NCBI GenBank assembly: GCA_002104945.1
Contig: MCFH01000131.1
Coordinates: forward strand, 1-32,001
Direction: 5' to 3'
Source: Piromyces finnis
Taxonomy: Eukaryota; Neocallimastigomycota; Neocallimastigomycetes; Neocallimastigales; Neocallimastigaceae
Length of the DNA stretch: 32,001 nt
The position numbers were made by a program, and so were the translations under genes. Shown piece after piece: positions 18,826 through 29,846 of the stretch (positions are counted from its first letter, which is position 1; every line of letters begins with the position of its first letter). The notes below the pieces were generated by a model. The model was not told the DNA's origin. It saw only the letters and a list, made by a program, of their open reading frames with translations, and ran no database searches.

Positions 18826-19660
18826 GTATGTGTATGTAATAATTATTATTATATATATTATATAATAATAATTATTATCTTCAATTTAATAATAATTAGT
18901 ATTATTAAACTGAGAAGTTAAAATAAAATTTTATACTTATCTTAATAAGAGTTTATTATAAGGAAGTATAATAAACAACACAAAACTTTTAATGCTAATT
19001 AATTTAAAATATTTTATTAATATTGTTTTAATAAAGGTTATTTATTATAATAGTTCTTATAATAATAACTCTGGATTTTTAAGTGGTATTCCAGAGTTCT
19101 TTTATTTATAATTTTTTAATAATTTAAAGTTTAATAAAAAATTTCTAATCTTAACAAATAATCTTTTTAGGAAAAGACTAGAAGAAAAACCTAAAAAGAT
19201 ATTCGATTGATAACTAATATATCAATCATCGTAATATTAAGTAAAACCGATTAAAATTCGGAAAAACCTTAATATCCGATTGTCCTAATATTTATTTATA
19301 TCTTCTAGTTGTTTCTATAAGTTATTTCAAGATACGATACATAAATATAAAATACAAACGTAAAATAAAATACATAATGTTTCTTATAAAATGTAATACA
19401 AAAATTATTAAATAATAGAATAAATGAATGTTTACTATTATTTTAGATAAATTACTAAATTAAATAAATAATTAATTAATATAATAATTAAATAAATTTT
19501 ACATTTAGTAAATGAATAATTAATATTAATATAAATAACTGTTTATAGTAATTTAAATGAATGTATGCTAATAATTTAAATAATTAATTAATTTAATAAT
19601 TAAAAAAATAATTAAATAAGAATTAATAATTATTCAATAAATAATTATTAATTCTTACAG
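18826..19660. other. AT-rich stretch with a run of small hairpins
   Basis: No coding frame is visible. Between 19067 and 19290 there are consecutive inverted repeats: AACTCTGGA/TCCAGAGTT (19067-19098), ATCTTTTTAGG/CCTAAAAAGAT (19161-19200) and GATTGATA/TATCAATC (about 19206-19228), plus a weaker one around ATATTAAG/CTTAATAT. The rest is low-complexity A+T. The segment separates the gypsy1 3' LTR from a further LTR copy. Confidence 0.5.
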
Positions 19661-19715
19661 TGTAAGAAATATTTGTGGCCATAAGTTTGCCCACAAATAT
19701 TTCAATTGAAACCAT

Positions 19716-21877
19716 GTCACGAATACTAGTGAAATTACAATTTCAAGATCACTTGGAATTGTGAAATCACTTATGAAAATTCAAAATCAACAAATATTTT
19801 ATTTTCAAATAAATTATTAAATTTTATTAAGAAATATTTAAAAATTTAGAAAAGGTTAAAATATGACCTTAACCCTTAATAATTTTTATAATAAATAACT
19901 TTAACCCTTATCGTTAAAATGGAATAAGGAAAAACACGCGTATCTCCTCAACGAATGACGATTTTTGAATAAAAATGTTTTGGTTATAATTACGTTCGTT
20001 AGAAAGCCACGCTCGAGACAAACAACATATCTTAAAATCAGGTCAATATCTCTGCTGGTTCACGAGATATTCCAATTTAAAGATATTTTGTTAGCAATGA
20101 TTAATTGTTTATTCAGAGAATGATCACCCCTGATATATCAAACATAAATCATTCACTCAAAGTATAAAAATTATTGTTTAATTAAATTAAAATTATTTTC
20201 CGGAACTAATTAACTTTATTTTATAATAATTATTTCAATAACATAATTTATAATCTTTGAACTAGAGGATTATAATTATTAATATTATATTCAATGAATT
20301 ATATTATAATTAAGAAATAATTAATATTATGAATATTATAAACAATAGTTATTTTTTAATAATTAGGAATAAGTCTTAAGTTTAGTTTAAGTATTATAAA
20401 ATATATTATGAATATAATCATGTATTGAAAAGTTATTTTATTATTAAATGTAAAATTACAAATAGTATAAATAGTTTAGAATAGTTATGAAATTAAAATC
20501 TTTGTAAAGATTATTAACTATAAATTATTAACTATAAATTATTAACTATGAATTATTAACTATAAATTATTAACTATAAATTATTAACTATGAATTATTA
20601 ACTATAGATTATTAACTAGAAATTATTAACTATTAATAATAATTAATACTTAATGAGTATTATTACTAAATAATCTTATTATTATATTTTAGCAATATAT
20701 TATTAAATAAAATAAAAGAAATTATTTTAACCATAATATATAATTTAATTATTCATTTATAAATCAATTAAGATTATTTTAATAAAACATTTTTTTTCTA
20801 ACCTAGTTATCTTTTAACCTTTTATTTAATTTGATATTTTAATATTAAATTATAAGTTTAGTGAAACTTTTACATTCAATGTGAAGATATTAACTGGATT
20901 TAAAACAAATTCAGATAATATCTATAATTAATTAAACATAATAATTAGAATTAAATAATCCCAATAATTATTTTAAAACACCTTTAAAAAGTCACCTTTT
21001 AAATTCTGATTCAGTGAAAGGATTATGATTTCAAAAAATTTAATATCAATACACTATAACCCTTAACCAAAAATAAACAAACACGAAACAAGGTGTAACT
21101 CGCCAAAAACGATCGCTACGGTTGTAAGTGATACGGCTGTGAAACCAAGTTTATTAGAAAGCTTAAGGAAAAAGCTACATTTTGGTACAATCGCGGTCCT
21201 TCTAACTGGTCATTTAAGGAAGATATGATCATTTGAAGATTTTAATAAGTAAATTAAAATTAATATGATATCAAGTATGGATCATAGACATTTCTTATGA
21301 CTTGACGAAAATTAAAAAGATATCAATAGAAATTCTAATTATATTAATTTAATTAATGATAGTGACTGTTACTAAAAATAGAACTAAACCATTTAGGTGT
21401 AACGGTTAACATTTATAAATTAAATAATTTTAATTATTATAAAATAGGTTAATGGATCAAGTGTTTAAATGATTAATCATATGTTTATTTTATTTTATGT
21501 CATGACAAAACAAACAAACAAACAAACAAACAATCTTATTATATTATTAACATATTACATGTAATACTTTATTTTTATCAATTTAATAATCTGAACAAAG
21601 AATATAAAATAGAATGAATTGAATTCGATTTTAATTCTTTGTAAAGATTATAGTTATAATCTTAATTATATAGTTATTAAATATATTATCATTTATATTA
21701 TTATTAATAAATAAATAAAATTTTATAAAAAAGTTATTCTAAAGAATAAATATTAATTTCTCATTTGGAAGTTTAAAGGGTTATTTTATATTTAAATTTA
21801 ATTTCTTAAAAAACATATTTACTATATAATTGATAACATTCTGACCTGGCCGCATAACCAAATCCAAAAACTTAACA
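19716..21877 (+). mobile_element. Element Y copy b: internal region plus 3' LTR, 5' LTR missing
   Basis: Bases 19723-20879 match the Y internal region of copy a, and 20880-21877 is a 998-bp Y LTR (TGTGAAG..CTTAACA). Where the 5' LTR should be there are only seven bases (19716-19722). ACCAT before 19716 and after 21877 fits a 5-bp target duplication, so the 5' LTR was probably lost after insertion. The interior is only about 1.15 kb with no coding frame, so this copy is non-autonomous or deleted. Confidence 0.7.
20510..20633. repeat. 14-bp tandem repeat, about nine copies
   Basis: ATTATTAACTATAA is repeated head to tail with single-base changes inside the Y internal region. Confidence 0.8.
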
Positions 21878-21882
21878 ACCAT

Positions 21883-22525
21883 TGTCAAGAGTTAGAGTGG
21901 ATTTAGAATTATAATTAAGTCTACTAGGTTAGGATAGGCTTAATTATATAGTAAATAATAAATTTTTATAAATAAAAGAGTAATAAATATAGTTTTTTAA
22001 GAAATATTTTATTTAATTTTTATAATATAAGTAAATGATAATTATTAATTTTAAATATTGAATTTACTATATAAAAATGAGTATAATAATCTCACAAAGA
22101 ACTTCTTAAAGTTGTTCTTTGTTCAACTTATTTATACTTCATTTTTAATATAATGTTGATATTAATAAAGTATAATAATAATATAATTTAAGTTATACAT
22201 GTATAATAATATAAATATAAATATTAATAAAATATAATAGTAATAATAATATAATTTTCTTTAAATATCGATATTAATAAGTTGTTAAAAATAATATTAA
22301 TAATTATTTAAATGAATCTTATTTTACTAATTGGTTTGTTTAATATTAATTAATTGTTACACTCTATTTATCTCCGGATAATAAATAGCTTTCCAATTAA
22401 TATTTATATTAAATAAACTATTATTAGTAAAATATTATTAAATTAATATTTTAATTAATTTAACTAATAATTCAAAATTATGAAATTTCATGAATTGTCA
22501 AATTTCATGAATTGTGATTTTGACA
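21883..22525 (+). mobile_element. Solo LTR Z, 643 bp
   Basis: It starts TGTCAAGAG and ends TTTTGACA, with perfect 6-bp inverted ends (TGTCAA/TTGACA). ACCAT lies directly on both sides (21878-21882 and 22526-22530), giving a perfect 5-bp target duplication. It has no reading frame and no matching partner in the window. The strand is arbitrary. Confidence 0.75.
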
Positions 22526-22974
22526 ACCATATATTCTGGTCACCATTTATTGGCCAGATATATGTATAACCATATATTAATGGTTATTAATTAAATAGGA
22601 AGTTTATTTACTTTACCCAATCAAGTGGTAAAGAAAATAAACTAATATAGTTAAATAGTATAGTTAAAACTAACGTTAAATACTTTAGCGTTAGTATTAA
22701 AGTAAATTAGTAACTATAATAATAATTAATGTATATAATTATAATTAATAAATAAAAGATATAATTAATATAAAATTATTTAAGTAAACATTATTTCATA
22801 AAATCTTTATACGTTTGTTTGTAATTATTTTAGTGTTATAATATTTATTTTATTTCTTTTATTATTTTTTATAAAACTTTATTTAGTTATTAACTCGTAT
22901 AGAGAGGTAATAACTAACTTAATTAGCTAAATATTAATAACTTATTAATTAATATTATAAAAACACCTTTTACA

Positions 22975-23013
22975 TAGTATTTGATAAATAATTAAATTTA
23001 TAAATTATGAATT

Positions 23014-23056
<43 letters not shown>

Positions 23057-24491
23057 TTAAAACACAGATAGTTAAAAATTAAAATAATTAACATGTATAA
23101 AATTATTAAATTAAAAACTATAAATGTAAACTTTTTGTCTATTTAATTGTTTATTTATTTTTAAATTAAATAGTTTATATTTGTTTATAATTATACTTTA
23201 AAATAATAATTTTGTATAAATAGTGATAGAATCATTTTATTTTAAAATTGTTCCTAATAATCCAGTAAAATTAGATAATAATATTAAATTTTATTAAAAT
23301 AATAGTTGTGATTATATTTACATACATTCAAGATGTATTAAACCATAACATATATATATTTAATAATACAAGAGTTATTAAATATTAAAACTTTATAATT
23401 AAATAAAATAATTTTATATTTTAAACTAACAAAGACTTGCAAATGAACAAGTATAAAAATCATTTATTCTATTTTTATTTTCTTATTTATTTTTATTTAT
23501 TAAATTTTAGATACAAATATTATCACTTTCTATATTCATTTATAGAATTAAGATAATATTTTTCTTCGTATCATATTCTGTTAAGGAATGAACATAAATA
23601 GTTGAATTAGCTAGAATTTTAGGATTTAACCTTCAACTATTTATATTCCTTACTAGTGTTTAACTCTATTTTTAAAATATAAAAATTATAATATATAATT
23701 TTTATACATTTTTCTAGTAATTATTAATATTTTTATTATATAGTTATATTATTTGTATATAGTTATTTAAGACCTTTATTATTAGTATTAGTATAATTAC
23801 TTATAATATTTTATACTTATAAAATTTTACAAAATTTTATTATTAAAATAGTTATAGGTATTTATTATTATTTAAGGTTTATTTTATTAATTAACTTTAT
23901 TGTATAATATTTTATAATTTGAAATTATGACATAGAATTTAATTATAATTTTTACTAAAAGAGGCAACTGTTACACACAAAACAGAAGATACCTCGACAG
24001 AAAAATTATTATTTATGTCTAAAAAAGGGCATAATTAATTGAATAATATAATTTTATTATATGTCATAATTAAATATATAATATATGATATGCAAAAATG
24101 TTACACATATCATAAATTAAAAATTTATTAATTATAAATTAAAAATTTTTCTATTCAAATATTAAGAGATTATTCATAATATATATTAAGGATTTAATTA
24201 ATATATGTTACAGTGAATGATCCATATATTATGAATGAAATCAATTTAAATCCTTAGCTATCCAAAACCATTAAATTTCAAATAATGGATAGTTGGAAAA
24301 AGTACGATGATTTTTGAGAAAAATTTTAAAAATTGAAAAATCAAAAATAAATTAAATGAATAAAAATTAAAATTAAATAAATTTTTATTTTTATAACTAT
24401 TCAAGTGTTTTGTGATATCTTATTTGAACCGTAGCAATTCATTACAGATATAAAGACATAAAATTCACTATTAATAAAATATTAAACTTAA
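22975..24491. other. AT-rich stretch with microsatellite and hairpin
   Basis: No gene is seen. An (ATA)n run of about 14 units lies at 23015-23056. At 23582-23652 a long hairpin pairs TAAGGAAT and ATAAATAGTTGAA with their complements (20-21 bp with a 4-base bulge, 25-base loop). A slightly G+C-richer patch near 23960-24000 (GTTACACACAAAACAG) is unexplained. Confidence 0.5.
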
Positions 24492-26068
24492 TGTGAAGAT
24501 ATTAACTGGATTTAAAACAAATTCAGATAATATCTATAATTAATTAAACATAATAATTAGAATTAAATAATCCCAATAATTATTTTAAAACACCTTTAAA
24601 AAGTCACCTTTTAAATTCTGATTCAGTGAAAGGATTATGATTTCAAAAAATTTAATATCAATACACTATAACCCTTAACCAAAAATAAACAAACACGAAA
24701 CAAGGTGTAACTCGCCAAAAACGATCGCTACGGTTGTAAGTGATACGGCTGTGAAACCAAGTTTATTAGAAAGCTTAAGGAAAAAGCTACATTTTGGTAC
24801 AATCGCGGTCCTTCTAACTGGTCATTTAAGGAAGATATGATCATTTGAAGATTTTAATAAGTAAATTAAAATTAATATGATATCAAGTATGGATCATAGA
24901 CATTTCTTATGACTTGACGAAAATTAAAAAGATATCAATAGAAATTCTAATTATATTAATTTAATTAATGATAGTGACTGTTACTAAAAATAGAACTAAA
25001 CCATTTAGGTGTAACGGTTAACATTTATAAATTAAATAATTTTAATTATTATAAAATAGGTTAATGGATCAAGTGTTTAAATGTGATATGAAATTAATAT
25101 GTCTAGCTACATATTAGCCAATATTTAAAATAATTTTTATTATTTAAAATATTCAATTTCATCTTTAAAAATTTATATATAATATTTCATAATAATAATA
25201 TAATAATTGATATATATTATAATACATTATTTATATATTAGTTATAGAATTCATGTACATATTTCATTATATTCTTAAATATTAATATTATATATTAGTA
25301 TTAATTTTATTGTAATACTTATTTGTATTACATTACCTTTCCTTATATAGTAATATTTCATATAAAATGTAAAATATATTATACTATATCCTATTTAATT
25401 ATTATTCATATATTATGAATACATTACATTATATAATTGATATTCAATTATATTATAGGAATTTTATAATATAAAAATATTCATGTAAAAATAATTAATA
25501 ATTAGAAAGAGAAGAGCTTTAATAATTAATAAGAAAATATTATAAGTGAAATTATTAATAAGAGAGAAGTTAATAGTAATAAAATATTTTTCACCTAATA
25601 TAATAAATTATAAATAAACTAATATTAAATTACTACAACATAAAAGAAACTTATATCAAATGATTAATCATATGTTTATTTTATTTTATGTCATGACAAA
25701 ACAAACAAACAAACAAACAAACAATCTTATTATATTATTAACATATTACATGTAATACTTTATTTTTATCAATTTAATAATCTGAACAAAGAATATAAAA
25801 TAGAATGAATTGAATTCGATTTTAATTCTTTGTAAAGATTATAGTTATAATCTTAATTATATAGTTATTAAATATATTATCATTTATATTATTATTAATA
25901 AATAAATAAAATTTTATAAAAAAGTTATTCTAAAGAATAAATATTAATTTCTCATTTGGAAGTTTAAAGGGTTATTTTATATTTAAATTTAATTTCTTAA
26001 AAAACATATTTACTATATAATTGATAACATTCTGACCTGGCCGCATAACCAAATCCAAAAACTTAACA
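24492..26068 (+). mobile_element. Solo LTR of element Y (copy c), interrupted
   Basis: It is identical or nearly so to 20880-21877 once the insertion at 25084-25658 and its 4-bp duplication are removed; both are then 998 bp. CTTAA lies on both sides (24487-24491 and 26069-26073), proving an independent insertion reduced to a solo LTR, not the partner LTR of copy b. Near-identity with copy b implies recent activity. Confidence 0.85.
25084..25658 (+). mobile_element. Solo LTR W inside the Y LTR, 575 bp
   Basis: It starts TGATATG and ends TTATATCA (6-bp inverted ends TGATAT/ATATCA) and is flanked by AATG (25080-25083 and 25659-25662). The intact Y LTR (copy b) shows the empty site. It has no reading frame and is very AT-rich. 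The strand is arbitrary. Confidence 0.75.
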
Positions 26069-28468
26069 CTTAAATTATTAGCTATTTCTATGTTTCCTAC
26101 ATTTACAATACATTATATAAAAATTTACTACATTACGTATACACTATTTGTTTAGATCATATGAATTATTATTATATTTCATCTTATTTAAGTCTTATTT
26201 ATTATTTTACACTTTATTTCATATCATAAAGCTAAGTTTAAAACCTAGAAAAATGAATGAATGAATAGATAAATAATAATAAACAGCAATCTAAATTTAG
26301 AATGAAATATTTAAAGAGCAAGCATGAAATTTTAACTTTAAAATTAAATTCAAAAATTTAAAATATTAAGAAAATTTTATAATCAATTTTGAATTTAGAA
26401 ATTTTTAATTACATTATTTTGAAATTAGAATTTTATGAAAAACATAATTTAAATTTAAGCAAAAACGATTTTAATTTTGAAAATAATATTTTATTTTAAG
26501 GCATAAATATAGTAATTTAAAAATATAAAAAATAAGTAAATTTTCTTAATTTTAATAAATAATTCAAATTTTATAAATAAACAATTACATTTTCAATAAG
26601 TTTATTTTATCTAAAACAAATAGTGTAAATTCAAAAGTAAATCCAAAATACTATTTTATATAATATTATTTTTTAAAGTATATTAATAATAATAAAATAA
26701 TAATAAAATAGTATATATATATAAAAGAATAGAAATGAGGATACATATTAATTTAAATTATACACTAAACATTTTGTACGATATAAAAGTTTTATCTTTA
26801 ATCATAGCTTTAATTAATGTAACTTATATTTCAGCAACCCGAGGTGTATACAAAGTCATTAACGTTAAATAGCATATTAAAAAAAGAGATAAAGCTAGTG
26901 TAGTAAATGATTTTATGAATTAATACTCTATAACACTAAAGGTAATATTTAGTGCAGTAAAGGATTTCCATTGTTGGTTCGTTAAATAATGGAACAATTA
27001 CCTTCAGGTCAATAAAATAAGGAAATTAAATCTATGCCTAAAAGGATAATTTCAGTACTAATTACTTTTAAAGATGAAACTAAAATTATATTACATATAT
27101 AAAATCATTAATAATAATGTTAAAATTGATGCTTTTCTAAATGTTATTATTGCAATACTTTAAAAAATAGAAAGGAAGAATAGTGTTATTACTTGTTTTG
27201 TTAAAAATCCATTTGATAATAGTTTGGGGGTGTTATTGTGTCACAACTCATACATATTATTATTTATAACTATTGGGGTTATTGGATTGGTTATAAAGGT
27301 GTTTATATATTTGATAGTAAGGGTAAATATGATTTTATTATCAATAGATATTGGTTTTTATCATGCTTTCTTTCATAATAAATAATGAATATGATGATAT
27401 AGTTGAGATTTTCCACAGGAAAAAATGACAAAAAATAGATTAAATAAATATAAGAATTATGGTTCTAGTTTCAGTGGAATTATGAATTATGAGCAAACAT
27501 TCACTTAAAATTAAATTAGACTCCATGAAAACTTAAAAATATTCAACTGAAAAAATTTAATCTTATTCTTTCTCTTTATAATTCATTTTTCAATAACTAT
27601 CATAATTTTATCCAGGAATTCTTAATAACCATTTATTTTTTTTTTTACTAAATTTCTTTTAGATTTGAAAGTGATTATATTGTGAAAAAAGAACGGAAAA
27701 TCAAAGAAATGATCTACCTGTTGTCAATATATTAAATTATTAATATAATATAGAGTAAATTCTATTAAGGTTACTAAAATATAATATAGGATGATATAAA
27801 ACCAAAAGAATATTTTTCTTAATAAATGGCGTAAAATTTGATTAATATTTAATCCATAATAAATATTAAATCACTTGAGTTATAATCTAATTCTTCATTG
27901 AAAATATTTCATCACTTATTTTATTTGTGATTAAATATAAGCAAGAGTCCTTCTGGGCATAGAAATTCCAATTCTTTATTATCAAATATATATATATATT
28001 AGTATATTTTAAAAATTTTAGTTGAAATTTTTAGTTTTGTTTAAAAAAACCACCATATATAGTCCTTTAGTATTTTTGTACTATGTTCAATGTAAGCAAG
28101 AAACATCCTTGTCAAATAATATATATATATATATATATTTTAAATAAAAATACACATCTTTAACAAGTTTTGTAAAAAAATAAAGATTTAATAATAAAAC
28201 ATATATATATATATATATATTAAATTTAAATATTTCGTTTGTTAAATTTTCATGAAATGAATTATATATGGCTATTCTCTACCTTTTTGTAAATTATATA
28301 TAAAAATATACTACTTAATTATGTATATTAAGGTTTGCTTATGAAAATTTTCCGATATTATAAAATAAAAGTAATCCAATAAAAATCAAAAAATTTTTTT
28401 AAAAAGATAATAATTAAAAAGTATTAAACAAAAAAAACTTGGAGCTTTTAAAACATATTTATTAATAG
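26069..28468. other. AT-rich stretch, no clear gene
   Basis: Low-complexity A+T predominates, with (AT)n runs near 27990, 28120 and 28205. One G-rich patch, 27223-27378, has an open plus-strand frame of 51 codons with no ATG (contains YWGYWIGYKGVYIFDSKGKY) directly after an AG. It could be an exon relic but is too short to call. The last 80 bases before 28469 could be an intron 3' end (TTATTAATAG, then AATTATAG). Confidence 0.4.
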
Positions 28469-28951
28469 TGTAATTATAGAAATGAAGCATCAACTTCAAC
28501 ATCACATAACAAAAACAATAGAATTGAAGCATCAACTTCAACGTCACATAATAAAAACCTAATAAATACATTCACTAATTATGAAAGTAAAGAAGCAATT
28601 TTAACATCTCATAATAAAAGCCTAATAAATGCATTCGCTAATTATGGAAGTGAAGCATCAACTTCAACGTCACATAATAAATACAATAATAATCTAATAA
28701 ATGCATTATCATACTACCAATACTCGTCAATATCAAATCCACCTCCATATTATCTTATTCCTGAATTAGAAGATTCAAACAATAAATTTTACTACCCATA
28801 TCAACATAATAATACTTCAATTTCTTTTGATCAAAGTAACGGTTCATCTTCTCACAACTATCCGCATCATAATTATTCTAATGACAATCAGTATAATAAA
28901 TATTTCGATAATGGTTTTTTAATTCCAAGTACTTCTTCAAGACATGGCTGA
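28469..28951 (+). CDS. Probable host-gene exon, Asn/Ser/Tyr-rich protein with tandem repeats, partial
   Basis: This plus-strand frame of 160 codons has no ATG, GTG or TTG and ends at TGA 28949-28951. It encodes imperfect repeats of about 20 residues beginning EASTSTSHNK and containing LINAF-x-NYGS (four copies, the first short), then a Pro/Tyr/His/Asn-rich tail. Composition is unlike random AT-rich DNA: serine and threonine codons are frequent and third positions vary between repeats. AG at 28478-28479, after a pyrimidine-poor tract with a TTATTAAT branch-like site, is a possible splice acceptor. The end is probably artificial, because from about 28930 it runs into LINE sequence on the other strand. 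It resembles a disordered region of a regulatory protein, but no family is recognised. Confidence 0.45.
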   Translation, partial: CNYRNEASTSTSHNKNNRIEASTSTSHNKNLINTFTNYESKEAILTSHNKSLINAFANYGSEASTSTSHNKYNNNLINALSYYQYSSISNPPPYYLIPELEDSNNKFYYPYQHNNTSISFDQSNGSSSHNYPHHNYSNDNQYNKYFDNGFLIPSTSSRHG

Positions 28952-29830
28952 GAATAGATTCCTTTTCCTCAATACATTTTAATCTATTCCATTTCAGAAT
29001 TTTCTTAGGAACATTAAAGTCATTAGAAAAATCTTCCATAGGAATAATTTTACCATTAATAAGAAGTGGCTTATGGTCTGAAACAGGATAAAAATTATTT
29101 ATAAATGATCCTGAGTGAATAAGATCTTTCATCTTCGAATTGATAAGAGCATGGTCAATGTTGGAAGATTGATCAGTTCGAGTCCAAGAGATAGAAGAAC
29201 TTTTAAGTGGAAGAATTTCCCAATCTCCTAATCCATTAGTTGATAACCAGTTGGATAATTTTACTTTAGACATATTAAAATCACCAACAAGAATCGATGG
29301 ATGGGATGAATGAGTTTGTAACCACAAGCGAACTTCTAACTTTGCATGATCAACATAGATGTTGTGATGACTATGAGGCATATAAACATTTCCAATCGAG
29401 CATTTGAATCTATTCCAGAGACTAAAAGTCTAAAAGTATAAATAGAAATAATATACTTTCCAGAGAAGTTTTCAAGTGAGGCTTGACACGAATTGTGAAA
29501 ACCTAAATATAAACCTCTCATTCCCGGAACTGATTCATCAGCTTTCTTGAAAAAGTGTCTATAGTTTCGCAAAGTAACACGACAAGGATAATCTGTATTC
29601 GAACCAGAACCATTACCAGTTTCTTGGAAACATAAAAATAATGGTTTGAAAATAGCTGTGAAATAGCTAATACTATCTCTCTTTTCGTGATTCCACCCAT
29701 TGGTGTTCCAACTAAGACAAAAAGAAAGTTATCAGGCTTGTTGGATGAGGAAGAATCGTTGCTATTATTATTATTTAAAGTCATCATTATTAATGGATGA
29801 TGCATCAGAGGAATAAGTAGAATTATTACT
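28930..29830 (-). pseudogene. LINE fragment: APE-type endonuclease domain
   Basis: The minus strand encodes, in one frame from about 29725, SWNTNGWNHEKRD and FLCFQETGNGSG (catalytic Asn and Glu). After a frameshift near 29440 it continues with YMPHSHHN, ILVGDFNM, NIDHALIN and SDHKPLL, the standard APE endonuclease motifs in order. It acts by nicking the target DNA for target-primed reverse transcription. Frame changes make it inactive as it stands. It stops near 28930 in the linker before RT, where the plus-strand exon-like sequence begins. Loss of the 3' part is unusual for a LINE (5' truncation is the rule), so a rearrangement is likely. Confidence 0.75.
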
Positions 29831-29835
29831 AGATT

Positions 29836-29846
29836 TTTTTTTTTAG
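29836..29846 (-). other. Poly(A) tail of the upstream LINE copy
   Basis: Eleven T on the plus strand, thus A11 on the minus strand, mark the 3' end of the RT-bearing LINE piece. CTAGA occurs on both sides (29831-29835 and 29850-29854). About 110 bp further on, the endonuclease frame of another copy begins. Confidence 0.5.

Larger units (their letters stand above)
19661..22974 (+). mobile_element. Solo gypsy1-type LTR split by nested insertions
   Basis: The first 55 bases of the LTR (19661-19715, TGTAAG to ACCAT) and the remainder (22526-22974, ACCATATATTC to CTTTTACA) together make a copy of about 499 bp, matching the 496-bp 5' LTR of gypsy1. They are separated by 2.8 kb of other LTR-element sequence. 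No gag-pol is linked to this copy. The self-primer AGCGTTAGTAT is intact at 22687-22697. Outer flanks show no clear duplication. Confidence 0.8.

Noticed and set aside
18826-19660. Intron (starts GTATGT, ends TTACAG)
   Set aside because: It lies between two LTR copies with no flanking exons in frame and no TACTAAC-type branch site. The splice-like ends follow from LTR edge sequence and chance.
21508-21534. CRISPR-like or regulated repeat at the CAAA/TTTG runs
   Set aside because: Simple tetranucleotide runs inside the Y LTR, repeated only because the LTR is repeated. There are no spacers.
20880-26068. Y LTR copies b and c as the two LTRs of one 5-kb element
   Set aside because: Copy c has its own CTTAA duplication on both sides, and the DNA between contains parts of gypsy1 and Z insertions. 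They are independent insertions.
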